Below are positions 28,379 through 40,964 of a DNA stretch of 45,987 nt, piece after piece; the first letter of the stretch is position 1; the number at the start of each line of letters is the position of its first letter. Under the pieces are notes generated by a model. The model did not search any database. It was given only the letters and a program-made list of their open reading frames with translations, and was not told where the DNA came from. The DNA is from Deltaproteobacteria bacterium Ga0077550 (GTDB taxonomy: Bacteria; Myxococcota_A; Polyangia; Nannocystales; Nannocystaceae). The position numbers and the translations under genes are program-made. The stretch lies in the NCBI GenBank assembly GCA_001464385.1, contig LNFB01000172.1, positions 1 through 45,987 of the forward strand, given 5' to 3'.

Positions 28379-28873
28379 TCAGCCTCGGCGGCGACGCCAG
28401 CCGAGGCACGACAGGCCGAGCAGCCACAGGGCTGACTCGGCCGTCGCGTTTCCAGCGACCGAGCAGCCACGCTTCTCGTTCGGCGCGACGACGGGTGGAT
28501 CGCCGCCGTCCGTCCGCGGCGGCTCGACGCCCGTGGCCCCCGCCGTGTCGCCGTCGGGCGCGGGCGCGGCGCCCGGCTTGCACGCGAGGCAGGGGCCGCA
28601 CGTGGTCTTCGGCGGCGAGCCGCCGGAGTAGTCGAGCTCGCAGCACTCGTCGGGCTGACACGATCCCGGCTCGCTGCGCTTCTCGGCGCGTCCGGCGTGC
28701 TGCACGATCCGATCGGCGCTGCACGGCGCGCCCTCGGCCTTGCCGACGCATGCCTGCACGGCGGGGTTCTTCTCGTCGGCCGCGGCGGTCGCGGTGGTCG
28801 CGGCGGCGGAGATGACGAGGGCGAGGGCGAGGGTCAGCGGGGGCAGGAGACGCGCGAGCACGGCGACGAGCAT
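28379..28873 (-). CDS. Cys-rich secreted protein with MYXO-CTERM-type tag
   Basis: A 164-residue protein from ATG 28873 with a signal peptide (LPPLTLALALVISAAATTATAA). The body has about ten cysteines (ACVGK, PCSADR, CQPDECCELD, CGPCLACK), then a Pro/Asp/Gly-rich linker. The C-terminus is the MYXO-CTERM layout: Gly-Cys (KRGCSVAG), a hydrophobic helix (ALWLLGLSCLGW) and a terminal RRRR cluster. That tag directs surface anchoring through a Cys-processing sortase-like protease in myxobacteria. The ligand of the Cys-rich part is unknown. An upstream in-frame ATG at 28939 exists but lacks a good leader. Confidence 0.75.
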   Translation of the reverse strand: MLVAVLARLLPPLTLALALVISAAATTATAAADEKNPAVQACVGKAEGAPCSADRIVQHAGRAEKRSEPGSCQPDECCELDYSGGSPPKTTCGPCLACKPGAAPAPDGDTAGATGVEPPRTDGGDPPVVAPNEKRGCSVAGNATAESALWLLGLSCLGWRRRRG

Positions 28874-29013
28874 CGCATGGCCGTCGTGGTCGGCCAACTG
28901 CACGGGCCGCGCGAGTCGAACGGGACGCTCGCCCTTCACGCGATCGGGCGCGGGCGTCCGGCCCGCGGGCGGGCCTGCTCAAGTCTGGACGGGCCCGGGG
29001 CGATGCTCCACCC

Positions 29014-29424
29014 ATGCACGCCGCCGCCCTCGAGTTGGCCCAGCGAACCTCGACGACGGCGGGACCCTTCGCCGTCAGCCTCGCCCAGGACTGCCGGAGC
29101 ATCGCCCAGACGATGCGGATGGGCGAGCTCGGGGAGGCGCTCGCGACGTTCGAGTCGACCACCGATCGCCTGCAGCGGTTCCTGACCTTCGTGGTGGTGA
29201 CCTCGGAGCTGCTGCGCGCCGAGTCGCCGTCGATCGGGATCATCCTCGCCGACTACGGTCGGCGCGTGCTCGCGCTGCTCGACCGGGTCCAGGTCGCGCT
29301 GGATCGCAACGACCTCGTCGACCTGACGCTGGTGCTCGAGCACGGGCTCGGGCCGGCGCTCGGCGACTACCACGGCTACGCCATGCACGTCAGCGTGGCG
29401 CTCGCAGGCCGCCACGCCGCGTGA
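29014..29424 (+). CDS. Small helical hypothetical protein
   Basis: A 136-residue, predicted all-helical, soluble protein without signal peptide. A conserved-looking end, NDLVDLTLVLEHGLGP, resembles from memory the LEYEL-type tail of small helical proteins found near flagellar genes, and its length is close to FliS, but the resemblance is weak. It is divergent from the MYXO-CTERM gene, and its 3' end overlaps the convergent SctJ-like gene by 35 bases. Function unknown. Confidence 0.6.
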   Translation: MHAAALELAQRTSTTAGPFAVSLAQDCRSIAQTMRMGELGEALATFESTTDRLQRFLTFVVVTSELLRAESPSIGIILADYGRRVLALLDRVQVALDRNDLVDLTLVLEHGLGPALGDYHGYAMHVSVALAGRHAA

Positions 29425-29959
29425 TCGATCGCCGACGCCGACGCCACGCCCGATCCGCGAACAGCGAGAGGCTCGCGCCGAGGCCGAAGAGCGCCAGGCC
29501 GAGGGCGAGGGTCCGCGGCAGGTCGCGCGGTCGCTCGCGCGGCTCGTCGGGGGTCGGTGCCTCGGCGAGCGCGAGCGTGACGGCGGTGTCGCCGGCGCAG
29601 ATCCCCGCGACCACGGCGCGGACGCGATCGTCGAGATCGACCGGCGAGGTGGCGTTGCGTCGCCCCGCGACGACGACGTGGGCGACCACGGACGGCGCGC
29701 GCACCTCGGTCTCCGGGTGCTCGACGTCGACGCGGACGTCGTCGATCCAACCGGTGGCACGCAGCGCGGCGGTGATCTCTCCGGAGCGCGCGAGCTCGAG
29801 CCTCGCGGCCTCGCCCTGGCGCGTCGGCACCAGCGTGGGATCGCCGAACAGCGCGGCCTTGTCGGGTGGGCGTCTCTGGGGCGTCGGGCTGCTCGCACCG
29901 CACGCAGCGAGGGCGACGAGGCAGCACGCCGACCAGCGGGCGGGACGGAGGCGGCGCAT
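29390..29959 (-). CDS. SctJ/FliF-like lipoprotein (type III secretion ring-building type), truncated
   Basis: A 189-residue lipoprotein from ATG 29959 with lipobox LAAC (Cys20). Residues 40-125 follow the second half of YscJ/SctJ and FliF: LFGDPTLVPTRQGEAARLEL (compare the LIPSPTAERAR type), TAALRATGWIDDVRVDVEHPE (the GV.sArVHlvlPe element), then a VDLDDRVRAVVAGI segment. A transmembrane helix (149-168) ends in an Arg cluster, as in SctJ. The usual N-terminal ring-building domain is missing. SctJ forms the inner-membrane ring of type III injectisomes. No other secretion genes are visible, but a FliA-like sigma gene lies upstream on the same strand, 32 bases away. Confidence 0.6.
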   Translation of the reverse strand: MRRLRPARWSACCLVALAACGASSPTPQRRPPDKAALFGDPTLVPTRQGEAARLELARSGEITAALRATGWIDDVRVDVEHPETEVRAPSVVAHVVVAGRRNATSPVDLDDRVRAVVAGICAGDTAVTLALAEAPTPDEPRERPRDLPRTLALGLALFGLGASLSLFADRAWRRRRRSITRRGGLRAPR

Positions 29960-29991
29960 GGGGCCGATGGCAACGCCTCGGGGCCGACGGG

Positions 29992-30783
29992 TCAAGATTC
30001 CGGCCGGCCCGGGGGTCCGCGGGGCGACGCGGTCGGTCGCTCGCCGCCGGCGACGGGCGTCGACCCGGTCGGCCGCGGCCTCGGCTCGGTGCCGGGGACG
30101 TCGGGCTTCGCCATCGCGGCGGCGAGCTTGGCCAGCAGCCGCGCGTGGTGCCGCGAGATCGTGCTGACGTTCACGCCGGTCTTGGCGGCGTACTCGTGCA
30201 TGCTCAGGCCGTCGACGTAGAGCGCCGTGATCATCGCCTGGCTCTCGGCGTCGGCGCCGTCGACGAGCCGGCGTAGCCGCGTCAACGCCTGCGAGCGCGC
30301 GATGCTCTCCTCGACGCTGTCCTCGGGGTCGGCGACGAGCTCGGGGTCGACCGGGGCGAGCCGCGCGAGCATGACCGCGGCGGTGGTCTGCGCGACGATC
30401 TCGGCCGCGGCGGCGACCCGCTCGCGGAGGCTCCGGGGATCGCTGACGTCGGGCGATGGCTGGCTGCGCTGGGCCTGATCGAGCAGGGCCTGCGAGGCCT
30501 GCAGCGCCCGCAGGGCGCGGGCGCGACGGCGGACCTGCGGCGCGGCGCGGCGGGCCGCGTCGATCATGGCGCCGCGCACCCGATAGTGGGCGAAGCCGGC
30601 GAACGGCACCCCACTTTCGGGGTTGTAGCGCATCGCGGCCTCGATGAGGCCCTCGCAGCCGGCGCTGTGCAGCTCGTCGGCGCTCGCGTGCGAGACCCCC
30701 GTCGCGAGGATGCGCGCGAGCACGGCGACCTTCGGCAGGTACTGCTCGACGAGGCGCGACTGCTCTGCGGTGAGCGCGGTCAT
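29992..30783 (-). CDS. FliA-like RNA polymerase sigma factor
   Basis: A 263-residue sigma-70-family protein. Region 2 is clear (ELHSAGCEGLIEAAMRYNPE, VPFAGFAHYRVRGAMIDAARR), a pattern typical of FliA/SigD-type group 3 factors. Region 4 is the helix-turn-helix MHEYAAKTGVNVSTISRHHARLL. A Pro/Arg-rich tail follows. It would direct RNA polymerase to a motility or secretion regulon, or to a starvation regulon as some myxobacterial group 3 factors do. The start overlaps the stop of the PilZ gene (ATGA), so the two are coupled. No anti-sigma FlgM is seen. Confidence 0.85.
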   Translation of the reverse strand: MTALTAEQSRLVEQYLPKVAVLARILATGVSHASADELHSAGCEGLIEAAMRYNPESGVPFAGFAHYRVRGAMIDAARRAAPQVRRRARALRALQASQALLDQAQRSQPSPDVSDPRSLRERVAAAAEIVAQTTAAVMLARLAPVDPELVADPEDSVEESIARSQALTRLRRLVDGADAESQAMITALYVDGLSMHEYAAKTGVNVSTISRHHARLLAKLAAAMAKPDVPGTEPRPRPTGSTPVAGGERPTASPRGPPGRPES

Positions 30784-31109
30784 TCGGGCGGCGTCGTCTG
30801 GGTCTGCAGATCCCGCAGGTGCTTGCGCAGCGCCCACTTCTGCTCGTCGGTCATGTTGTGGAAGCGGATGCCCATGTCGCGCGGCGAGCTGCGGACGACC
30901 ACGCCGACGAGCGGGAGGTTGGCGCGCAGCGACGGGAACGTGAGCACGATCTGCACCTCGGTGCCGGCGCTCTCCCATCCCGCGCCCCAGAACGCGCAGC
31001 CGCCGAGGCTGATGTCGCCCAGCGAACGGCACAGCACGACCTCCTCGCCGATCACGTCGGCGTGGGCATCGATCGCGAACCGCGGGTGGAGGCGGGCTTC
31101 GACGGTCAC
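30780..31109 (-). CDS. PilZ-domain protein
   Basis: A 109-residue single-domain protein from GTG 31109. PilZ landmarks are the basic N-terminal stretch EARLHPRFAID and the DISLGGCAFW motif (D/N-x-S-x-x-G), then VQIVLTFPSL and DMGIRFHNM strands, with a C-terminal helix. PilZ domains bind cyclic-di-GMP through these two elements; the RxxxR element here is poor, so binding needs testing. It is translationally coupled to the FliA-like sigma gene, which suggests that second-messenger state and this sigma regulon are linked. Confidence 0.75.
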   Translation of the reverse strand: MTVEARLHPRFAIDAHADVIGEEVVLCRSLGDISLGGCAFWGAGWESAGTEVQIVLTFPSLRANLPLVGVVVRSSPRDMGIRFHNMTDEQKWALRKHLRDLQTQTTPPE

Positions 31110-31191
31110 CGTCGGTCGATGATAGCCGCAATGGCCGCCCTGACCGATTGACGAATCGTTCGACGGGGTGACAGCGTCCCGGAGGATCGCC

Positions 31192-31204
31192 TGACAAAAT
31201 GTCA
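31192..31204. promoter_or_regulatory. Palindrome in the pilZ/lipoprotein divergent gap
   Basis: TGACA-AAA-TGTCA is a perfect 5-bp-arm palindrome in the 252-base gap between the divergent pilZ and lipoprotein genes. A further TGACA copy lies nearby (around 31169-31173). A regulator half-site is likely; the binding protein is unknown. Confidence 0.4.
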
Positions 31205-31361
31205 CCCGGCCGCGCGACAGCCCGGCCGCATCGGGCGACAAGTGTGCTCAACCCAACGGCTTTGACGCCGCGGGCGCGGCGCATCGCGGCTTGCAAACCC
31301 TTGCGTCCGCGGACCTGCCAGCGGTATGGCTTGCTCGGCTCGGGCTGCGGCCTCCTCCACC

Positions 31362-35664
<4,303 letters not shown>

Positions 35665-35672
35665 AACGAAGA

Positions 35673-35704
35673 ACGGCGCGCAGCCCGGTGGGGCGGCGCG
35701 CCGT
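35673..35704. terminator. Hairpin between convergent thrC and gltA
   Basis: ACGGCGCGC and GCGCGCCGT form a perfect 9-bp stem around a 14-base loop that itself contains a CCC/GGG pair. It sits in the 65-base gap between the two convergent stops, so it could terminate both genes. There is no strong T-run on either side. Confidence 0.5.
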
Positions 35705-35729
35705 CGAGGCGGGCAGGGGAGCGCGCGGC

Positions 35730-37013
<1,284 letters not shown>

Positions 37014-37024
37014 GCAGGGCTCCT

Positions 37025-37042
37025 GTTCGCGGTCGCGCGAAC
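37025..37042. promoter_or_regulatory. Perfect inverted repeat in the gltA promoter/leader
   Basis: GTTCGCG and CGCGAAC pair perfectly across GTCG (18 bases in all). The element starts right after the -10 hexamer and ends 12 bases before the gltA start, so it spans the likely transcription start and early leader. It fits a repressor operator or a leader hairpin next to the ribosome-binding site. Confidence 0.5.
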
Positions 37043-37070
37043 TATACGGGCAGGGGACGAGGGCACTCAA
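37041..37070 (-). promoter_or_regulatory. Sigma-70-type promoter for gltA
   Basis: On the minus strand TTGAGT (37065-37070), an 18-base spacer, then TATAGT (37041-37046); the -10 differs from TATAAT by one base. This is one of the most canonical promoters in a window where most genes show no readable one. Confidence 0.65.
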
Positions 37071-37223
37071 CGTCGAAAAGCGCCGTTCGAGGCCGCGGGG
37101 ACGCTTGGTTTGGGTCGGGCGACCCGTTTCGTGAGGGCGCGTCGCGCGGGGCGTCCGATTCGCGGACACGATGCGCCACCCGATGGCCCGTGCGAGGCGC
37201 ACCGCGGCCACACCGGGGGCGAT

Positions 37224-38858
37224 CTAGCTCGGTGGGACGTCGGGGGTGAAGACCTGGATGCGCGTCGTCGGGGCGCCGCTGGGGTCCGACCCGCCGACGA
37301 CGAGGGTCGCTCCACCCTCGAGCGGGACGAGCTGACCACCCCGTGCCCGAAGGGCGGCGCGGGGATCTCCGGCGGCGAGGCTCTCGCGCTCGAGGGGCAA
37401 GAGGACGCCTTCGCCCTGCGCGTAGACCGCGACGTCGTCGACGAACCACCGCGGCGACGCCATCGGCGGATCCAACAGCGCCGCGCGCTCCTCGATCGCC
37501 GCGCTGCCGTCGGCCCCGAGGGTGACCACGAGCGCGTCGCCGGACGGCGTCGCGTCGCGCAGGCCACCGCCGCACAGCACCCGCACCGCGTCGCCGTCGC
37601 GGCCGCGATCGAGCTGGACGCAGCGACCGTCCGACCACTTGCCGGCCGGGCCGAGGGCCGCGGCGGCGCGCACGAGGTAGATCGCCGAGCGGCCCGCGTC
37701 GTCGGAGCCGAACAACACCACGTCCTCGGCGTCGTCACTGTCCTCGCGCGTGCTCCACAGCGCGCTGGCGCCCGCGCGTGGGGCATCGAGCTGCAGCCCG
37801 TCGACCACGCCCGCCCGCAGCGTGTCGTCGTCGCGCACGACGAGATCGATCGCGACGACGTCGAGCTTGGTCCCGCCGCCGAAGAGGGACAGGACCTTCG
37901 CGTCGCCGTCGACGGCCCACGCGGCGCCGGGGCGATCGCCGACCGACGCTGCGCCGGTGTGCTCGACGTCGATCCACGCGTCGTCGCCGGGATCGAAGCG
38001 GTGCACGCGGAGGCCGGAGGCCCACGCGACGCGCATCACCCCGCCGGCCGCGTCGCCGACGAGCACGCCGTCGTCGGCCGGCGGTGGGTCGGTCAGCGGG
38101 TCGGCCTCGGTGGTCTCGAGCGTGAAGCCATCCATGTACGAGGTCGCGCCGGTCGAGGACAACATCACGACGCCGCGGCCGGGCGCTGCGGCGGCGAGCA
38201 CCGCGTCGTCGGGCAGATCGAGCAGGAGGGGGAACGTCGACAGCGCCCCGGGTTCGCCGAGGAACACCGCGATGCCCGCGCCGGCGGCCCCGAAGGTGAA
38301 CGCCGCGGTGCGCCCCCACGCCAGCAGCGACTCGTCGCGGGCGAGGTACAGCGCGAGCGTGCGGAGCTCGTCGTCGGGGTCGAGCTGGACGCTCAGCTCG
38401 AAGTCGAGGCCGTCGGCCTCGGCGGTGTACGTGGCGCCATCGGGCTCGAGCACCATCGAGGCGTTGTTCGCGGCCTCGAGCTCGTCGGCGTCCTCGGGCA
38501 CGACGACGTCGACGTCGACCTCTTGGATGGCGGGCTGGCAGCCGCTCGCCACGACGCCGAGCAGCCCCGACAGGCCCAGGCGCAGCATCGCGTCGGTCAG
38601 CGCGACCCCGGCGATCCGCAGGCGCTTGCGCTTGCCGGTCGCGCCCTGGACGACGGTGACCGCCGAGCGCGGGCGATCGAGCGTGCGCGCGAGCAGCTCG
38701 ACGAGCGCCTCGTTGGCGGCACCGTCGACCGGCGGCGCGGCGAGCTGGATCTTGAGCCGGTCGCCGTGGCTGCCGACGATCCGGGTCACGGAGGCGCGCG
38801 GTACGACCTGCACGTCGAGCTCGATGCCGTCGTCGACGGCGCGGATGGCTGGGTTCAT
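37224..38858 (-). CDS. DUF167/YggU domain reading in frame into a secreted lipoprotein
   Basis: One uninterrupted frame of 544 codons from ATG 38858. Residues 1-90 are a DUF167/UPF0235 (YggU) domain: IELDVQVVPRASVTRIVG, LKIQLAAPPVDGAANEALVELLA, then KRKRLRIAGV. At codon 91 a new signal peptide and lipobox begin (MLRLGLSGLLGVVASGC, Cys107), followed by about 435 residues of beta-rich sequence with propeller-like repeats. A lipobox in mid-protein would not work as a secretion signal, so two products are likely: one from 38858 and a lipoprotein from ATG 38588. A lost stop codon is the alternative. ATG 38858 overlaps the stop of the PLP gene (ATGA). Confidence 0.7.
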   Translation of the reverse strand: MNPAIRAVDDGIELDVQVVPRASVTRIVGSHGDRLKIQLAAPPVDGAANEALVELLARTLDRPRSAVTVVQGATGKRKRLRIAGVALTDAMLRLGLSGLLGVVASGCQPAIQEVDVDVVVPEDADELEAANNASMVLEPDGATYTAEADGLDFELSVQLDPDDELRTLALYLARDESLLAWGRTAAFTFGAAGAGIAVFLGEPGALSTFPLLLDLPDDAVLAAAAPGRGVVMLSSTGATSYMDGFTLETTEADPLTDPPPADDGVLVGDAAGGVMRVAWASGLRVHRFDPGDDAWIDVEHTGAASVGDRPGAAWAVDGDAKVLSLFGGGTKLDVVAIDLVVRDDDTLRAGVVDGLQLDAPRAGASALWSTREDSDDAEDVVLFGSDDAGRSAIYLVRAAAALGPAGKWSDGRCVQLDRGRDGDAVRVLCGGGLRDATPSGDALVVTLGADGSAAIEERAALLDPPMASPRWFVDDVAVYAQGEGVLLPLERESLAAGDPRAALRARGGQLVPLEGGATLVVGGSDPSGAPTTRIQVFTPDVPPS

Positions 38859-39988
38859 CGGGACACCACCACGGCAGGGGGCTCGCGCCCCGCGGCTTCG
38901 ACGACGCCCGTGCCCCACGGCACGCCGTCGCGCAGGTAGACCACCTCGCGGTGGAGGTTCACGGTCGTGCAGACGTGATCGGGCACGAGCAGCACGATGC
39001 GATCGCGCGGGGGCGGCGGGTCGTCGCCGATGCGCACGGGCAGGTGCTCCTCGCTGGCGCGCAGCGGCTGCCAGTCGGGGTGACCGAGCACCGCGCACGC
39101 CGGCGGCGGTCGATCGGGCGCGATGGCCTTGCTGCCGGCGTCGAGCGTGATGTGGCCGGGCGCCGGGCGGGCGACGACGCGCGCGGCGACGAACGTCGAG
39201 GGCGCGGCGCCGATCGCCGCGGCCGGCCTCGCGCTGGCGACATCGACCAGCACCAGCGTGCCCGCGCCGATCTGGTGGCGCCACGACTCGGCGGCGCCGG
39301 GACGCAGCGCCGCGGACGACAGCGCGTGATCGAAGCCCAGGCTGCCCGACGTCAGGACCCAGCGGCACGATGGCACCGCGCGCACGAGCGCAGCGGTCGT
39401 CGAGTACGCCGCCTCGGCCGCCGCGCGATCGTCCCAGCCCAGGTGCCCTTCGTAGGCCTGGATCCCGACGATGTCCGTCGTGCGCGTGCGGGCCCACTGC
39501 GCCCAGATCTCCGGCGCCGATCCGGTGCGGTGCATGCCGACGTCGAGGTCCAGCCAGGGGTCGAGCCCGCCGGTCGCGACGATCGCCGCGAGGTGCTCGG
39601 GGTCGTCGGCGGTCACGCCCACGCGCGAGCGCGGCGCGGCGCGGGCGAGCGCGGCGACCTCGGCGAGGCGCACCGTGGGCACCGGGTAGGCCAGCAGGAC
39701 GTCCACGTCCACGCCATGGGCGGCGGCGGTGTCGAGCACGAGCCGCAGCTCGGGGATCGTGGCGCACTTCAGGTGGCGGACGCCGGCGTCGAGGAGCAGG
39801 CCCACGAGTCGGCCCTGCTTGATCGTCTTGACGTGGGGGCGCCAACGCGCGGGCTCTCCGACGCGGCGCAGCATCGCGGCGATGTTGCGTTCGACCTGAT
39901 CGAGGTCGACGACCAGCGCCGGGGTGACGCAGCCCGCGGCGTGCAGCGCGGCGCCGAGATCGTCGGGGGCGGTCGTCAACGCCGACAA
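38855..39988 (-). CDS. D-threonine aldolase/D-serine dehydratase-like PLP enzyme
   Basis: A 377-residue fold-type III PLP enzyme of the alanine-racemase N-domain type. PLP Lys54 lies in WRPHVKTIKQ, and the metal site near the C-terminus is DHVCTTVNLH with His338 and Cys340, as in DSD1-type D-serine dehydratases and D-threonine aldolases. It would act on a D-hydroxy amino acid in the cytoplasm, giving glycine plus aldehyde or a keto acid plus ammonia. It lies between an HDOD gene and the coupled DUF167 gene in a leftward run that also encodes an amine dehydrogenase, which points to amino-acid catabolism. Confidence 0.85.
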   Translation of the reverse strand: MSALTTAPDDLGAALHAAGCVTPALVVDLDQVERNIAAMLRRVGEPARWRPHVKTIKQGRLVGLLLDAGVRHLKCATIPELRLVLDTAAAHGVDVDVLLAYPVPTVRLAEVAALARAAPRSRVGVTADDPEHLAAIVATGGLDPWLDLDVGMHRTGSAPEIWAQWARTRTTDIVGIQAYEGHLGWDDRAAAEAAYSTTAALVRAVPSCRWVLTSGSLGFDHALSSAALRPGAAESWRHQIGAGTLVLVDVASARPAAAIGAAPSTFVAARVVARPAPGHITLDAGSKAIAPDRPPPACAVLGHPDWQPLRASEEHLPVRIGDDPPPPRDRIVLLVPDHVCTTVNLHREVVYLRDGVPWGTGVVEAAGREPPAVVVSR

Positions 39989-40025
39989 TCTACGCGAATC
40001 TGCGGCCCGGTGCGATTGCGGCGGG

Positions 40026-40913
40026 TCAGCCCGCCTCGCGGCACAGCACCTCGACGGTGCTGCGCAGGGAGTCCAGCTCGTGCGGCGGCAGGCCGAGGCG
40101 GGCGAGCTGCCGCTCGGCGGCCTCGGGATCGGGCACCGGGGGGCTCGCGAAGCCGTTGCCGGCGACGAGCGCCTCGCAGATCGCGATCGTCGACACGCCG
40201 TTCATGCTGGTCGCCGGATCGTCGATCTCGCTGTGGTGATCGCGGCACACCCGGACGACGATGTCGGGCAGGCCCCACGCTTGGGCGACGTGCTCGCCGA
40301 TCTTGCAGTGCAGCGCGTCGACGAGCGCCGTGCGCTGGGGCCCCTCGAGCTTGGGCGCCTTCGCGTCGCCGAGCAGGCTGAGGATGATGGGGCGCCCGAG
40401 ATCGTGGAGCAGCCCGCACACGAACGCGTGTTCGGTGTCGAAGCCGACGACCGAGGCGACGTGGCGGTGCACATGCGCGAGGACGATCGCGTGCAGCCGC
40501 GCGGCGGCGAGCTCGCGCCGCGGTCCGTTGCGGAACAGGTGCGCCTCTGCGACCGCCTGCAGCAGGACCTCGCGCAGGATGCTCCAGCCGAGCCGGAGCA
40601 TCGCCACGCGCAGCGAGGTGATCGGGCTCGGCGGTCGGTACAGCGGCGAGTTCGCGACCGACAGCACGCGCGCCGCGACGATCGGATCCTGACGCACGAC
40701 GCGATCGACCTCGCGGAAGTTCGCCTCGGGCGAGTTCGCCAGCGCCATGACCTCGGCCACCGCGGCCGGGAGCACGGGGAATGTGACGCCGGCGTGCAGG
40801 AGGTAGCCCGCGGCCCGCTGCACGGCGGGCTCGAACGAGATCCCTTCGATGATCTCGACCACCGGCGCGGGGGCCGGCGTGGGGCGAGCGCGTAGGAGCC
40901 CGGCGGTCGTCAT
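40026..40913 (-). CDS. HDOD-domain signalling protein
   Basis: About 295 residues from ATG 40913; ATG 40925 and GTG 40937 are also in frame. The HDOD core is present: FPVLPAAVAEVMALANSP, VDRVVRQDPIVAARVLSVANSPLY, then HAFVCGLLHDLGRPIILSLLG and GEHVAQAWGLPD. HDOD proteins resemble HD phosphohydrolases but usually lack full metal ligands and act as regulators in two-component or cyclic-nucleotide pathways. No receiver domain is fused. Its partner is unknown; it sits between the amine-dehydrogenase genes and the PLP enzyme. Confidence 0.85.
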   Translation of the reverse strand: MTTAGLLRARPTPAPAPVVEIIEGISFEPAVQRAAGYLLHAGVTFPVLPAAVAEVMALANSPEANFREVDRVVRQDPIVAARVLSVANSPLYRPPSPITSLRVAMLRLGWSILREVLLQAVAEAHLFRNGPRRELAAARLHAIVLAHVHRHVASVVGFDTEHAFVCGLLHDLGRPIILSLLGDAKAPKLEGPQRTALVDALHCKIGEHVAQAWGLPDIVVRVCRDHHSEIDDPATSMNGVSTIAICEALVAGNGFASPPVPDPEAAERQLARLGLPPHELDSLRSTVEVLCREAG

Positions 40914-40964
40914 CGGTTGTCCCATCGGCCGCGCCACGGCCCGCTTTCGTCCCGAATCCGGCCG

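Noticed and set aside
29992..31109. Calling the SctJ-like/sigma/PilZ group a functional type III secretion or flagellar cluster
   Set aside because: No export-gate, ATPase, secretin or filament gene is present within the window; only single pieces are visible.
37014..37223. A gene in the 210-base gap between gltA and the lipoprotein
   Set aside because: Short open stretches there show no start with ribosome-binding site and no recognisable protein pattern; the gltA promoter occupies part of it.
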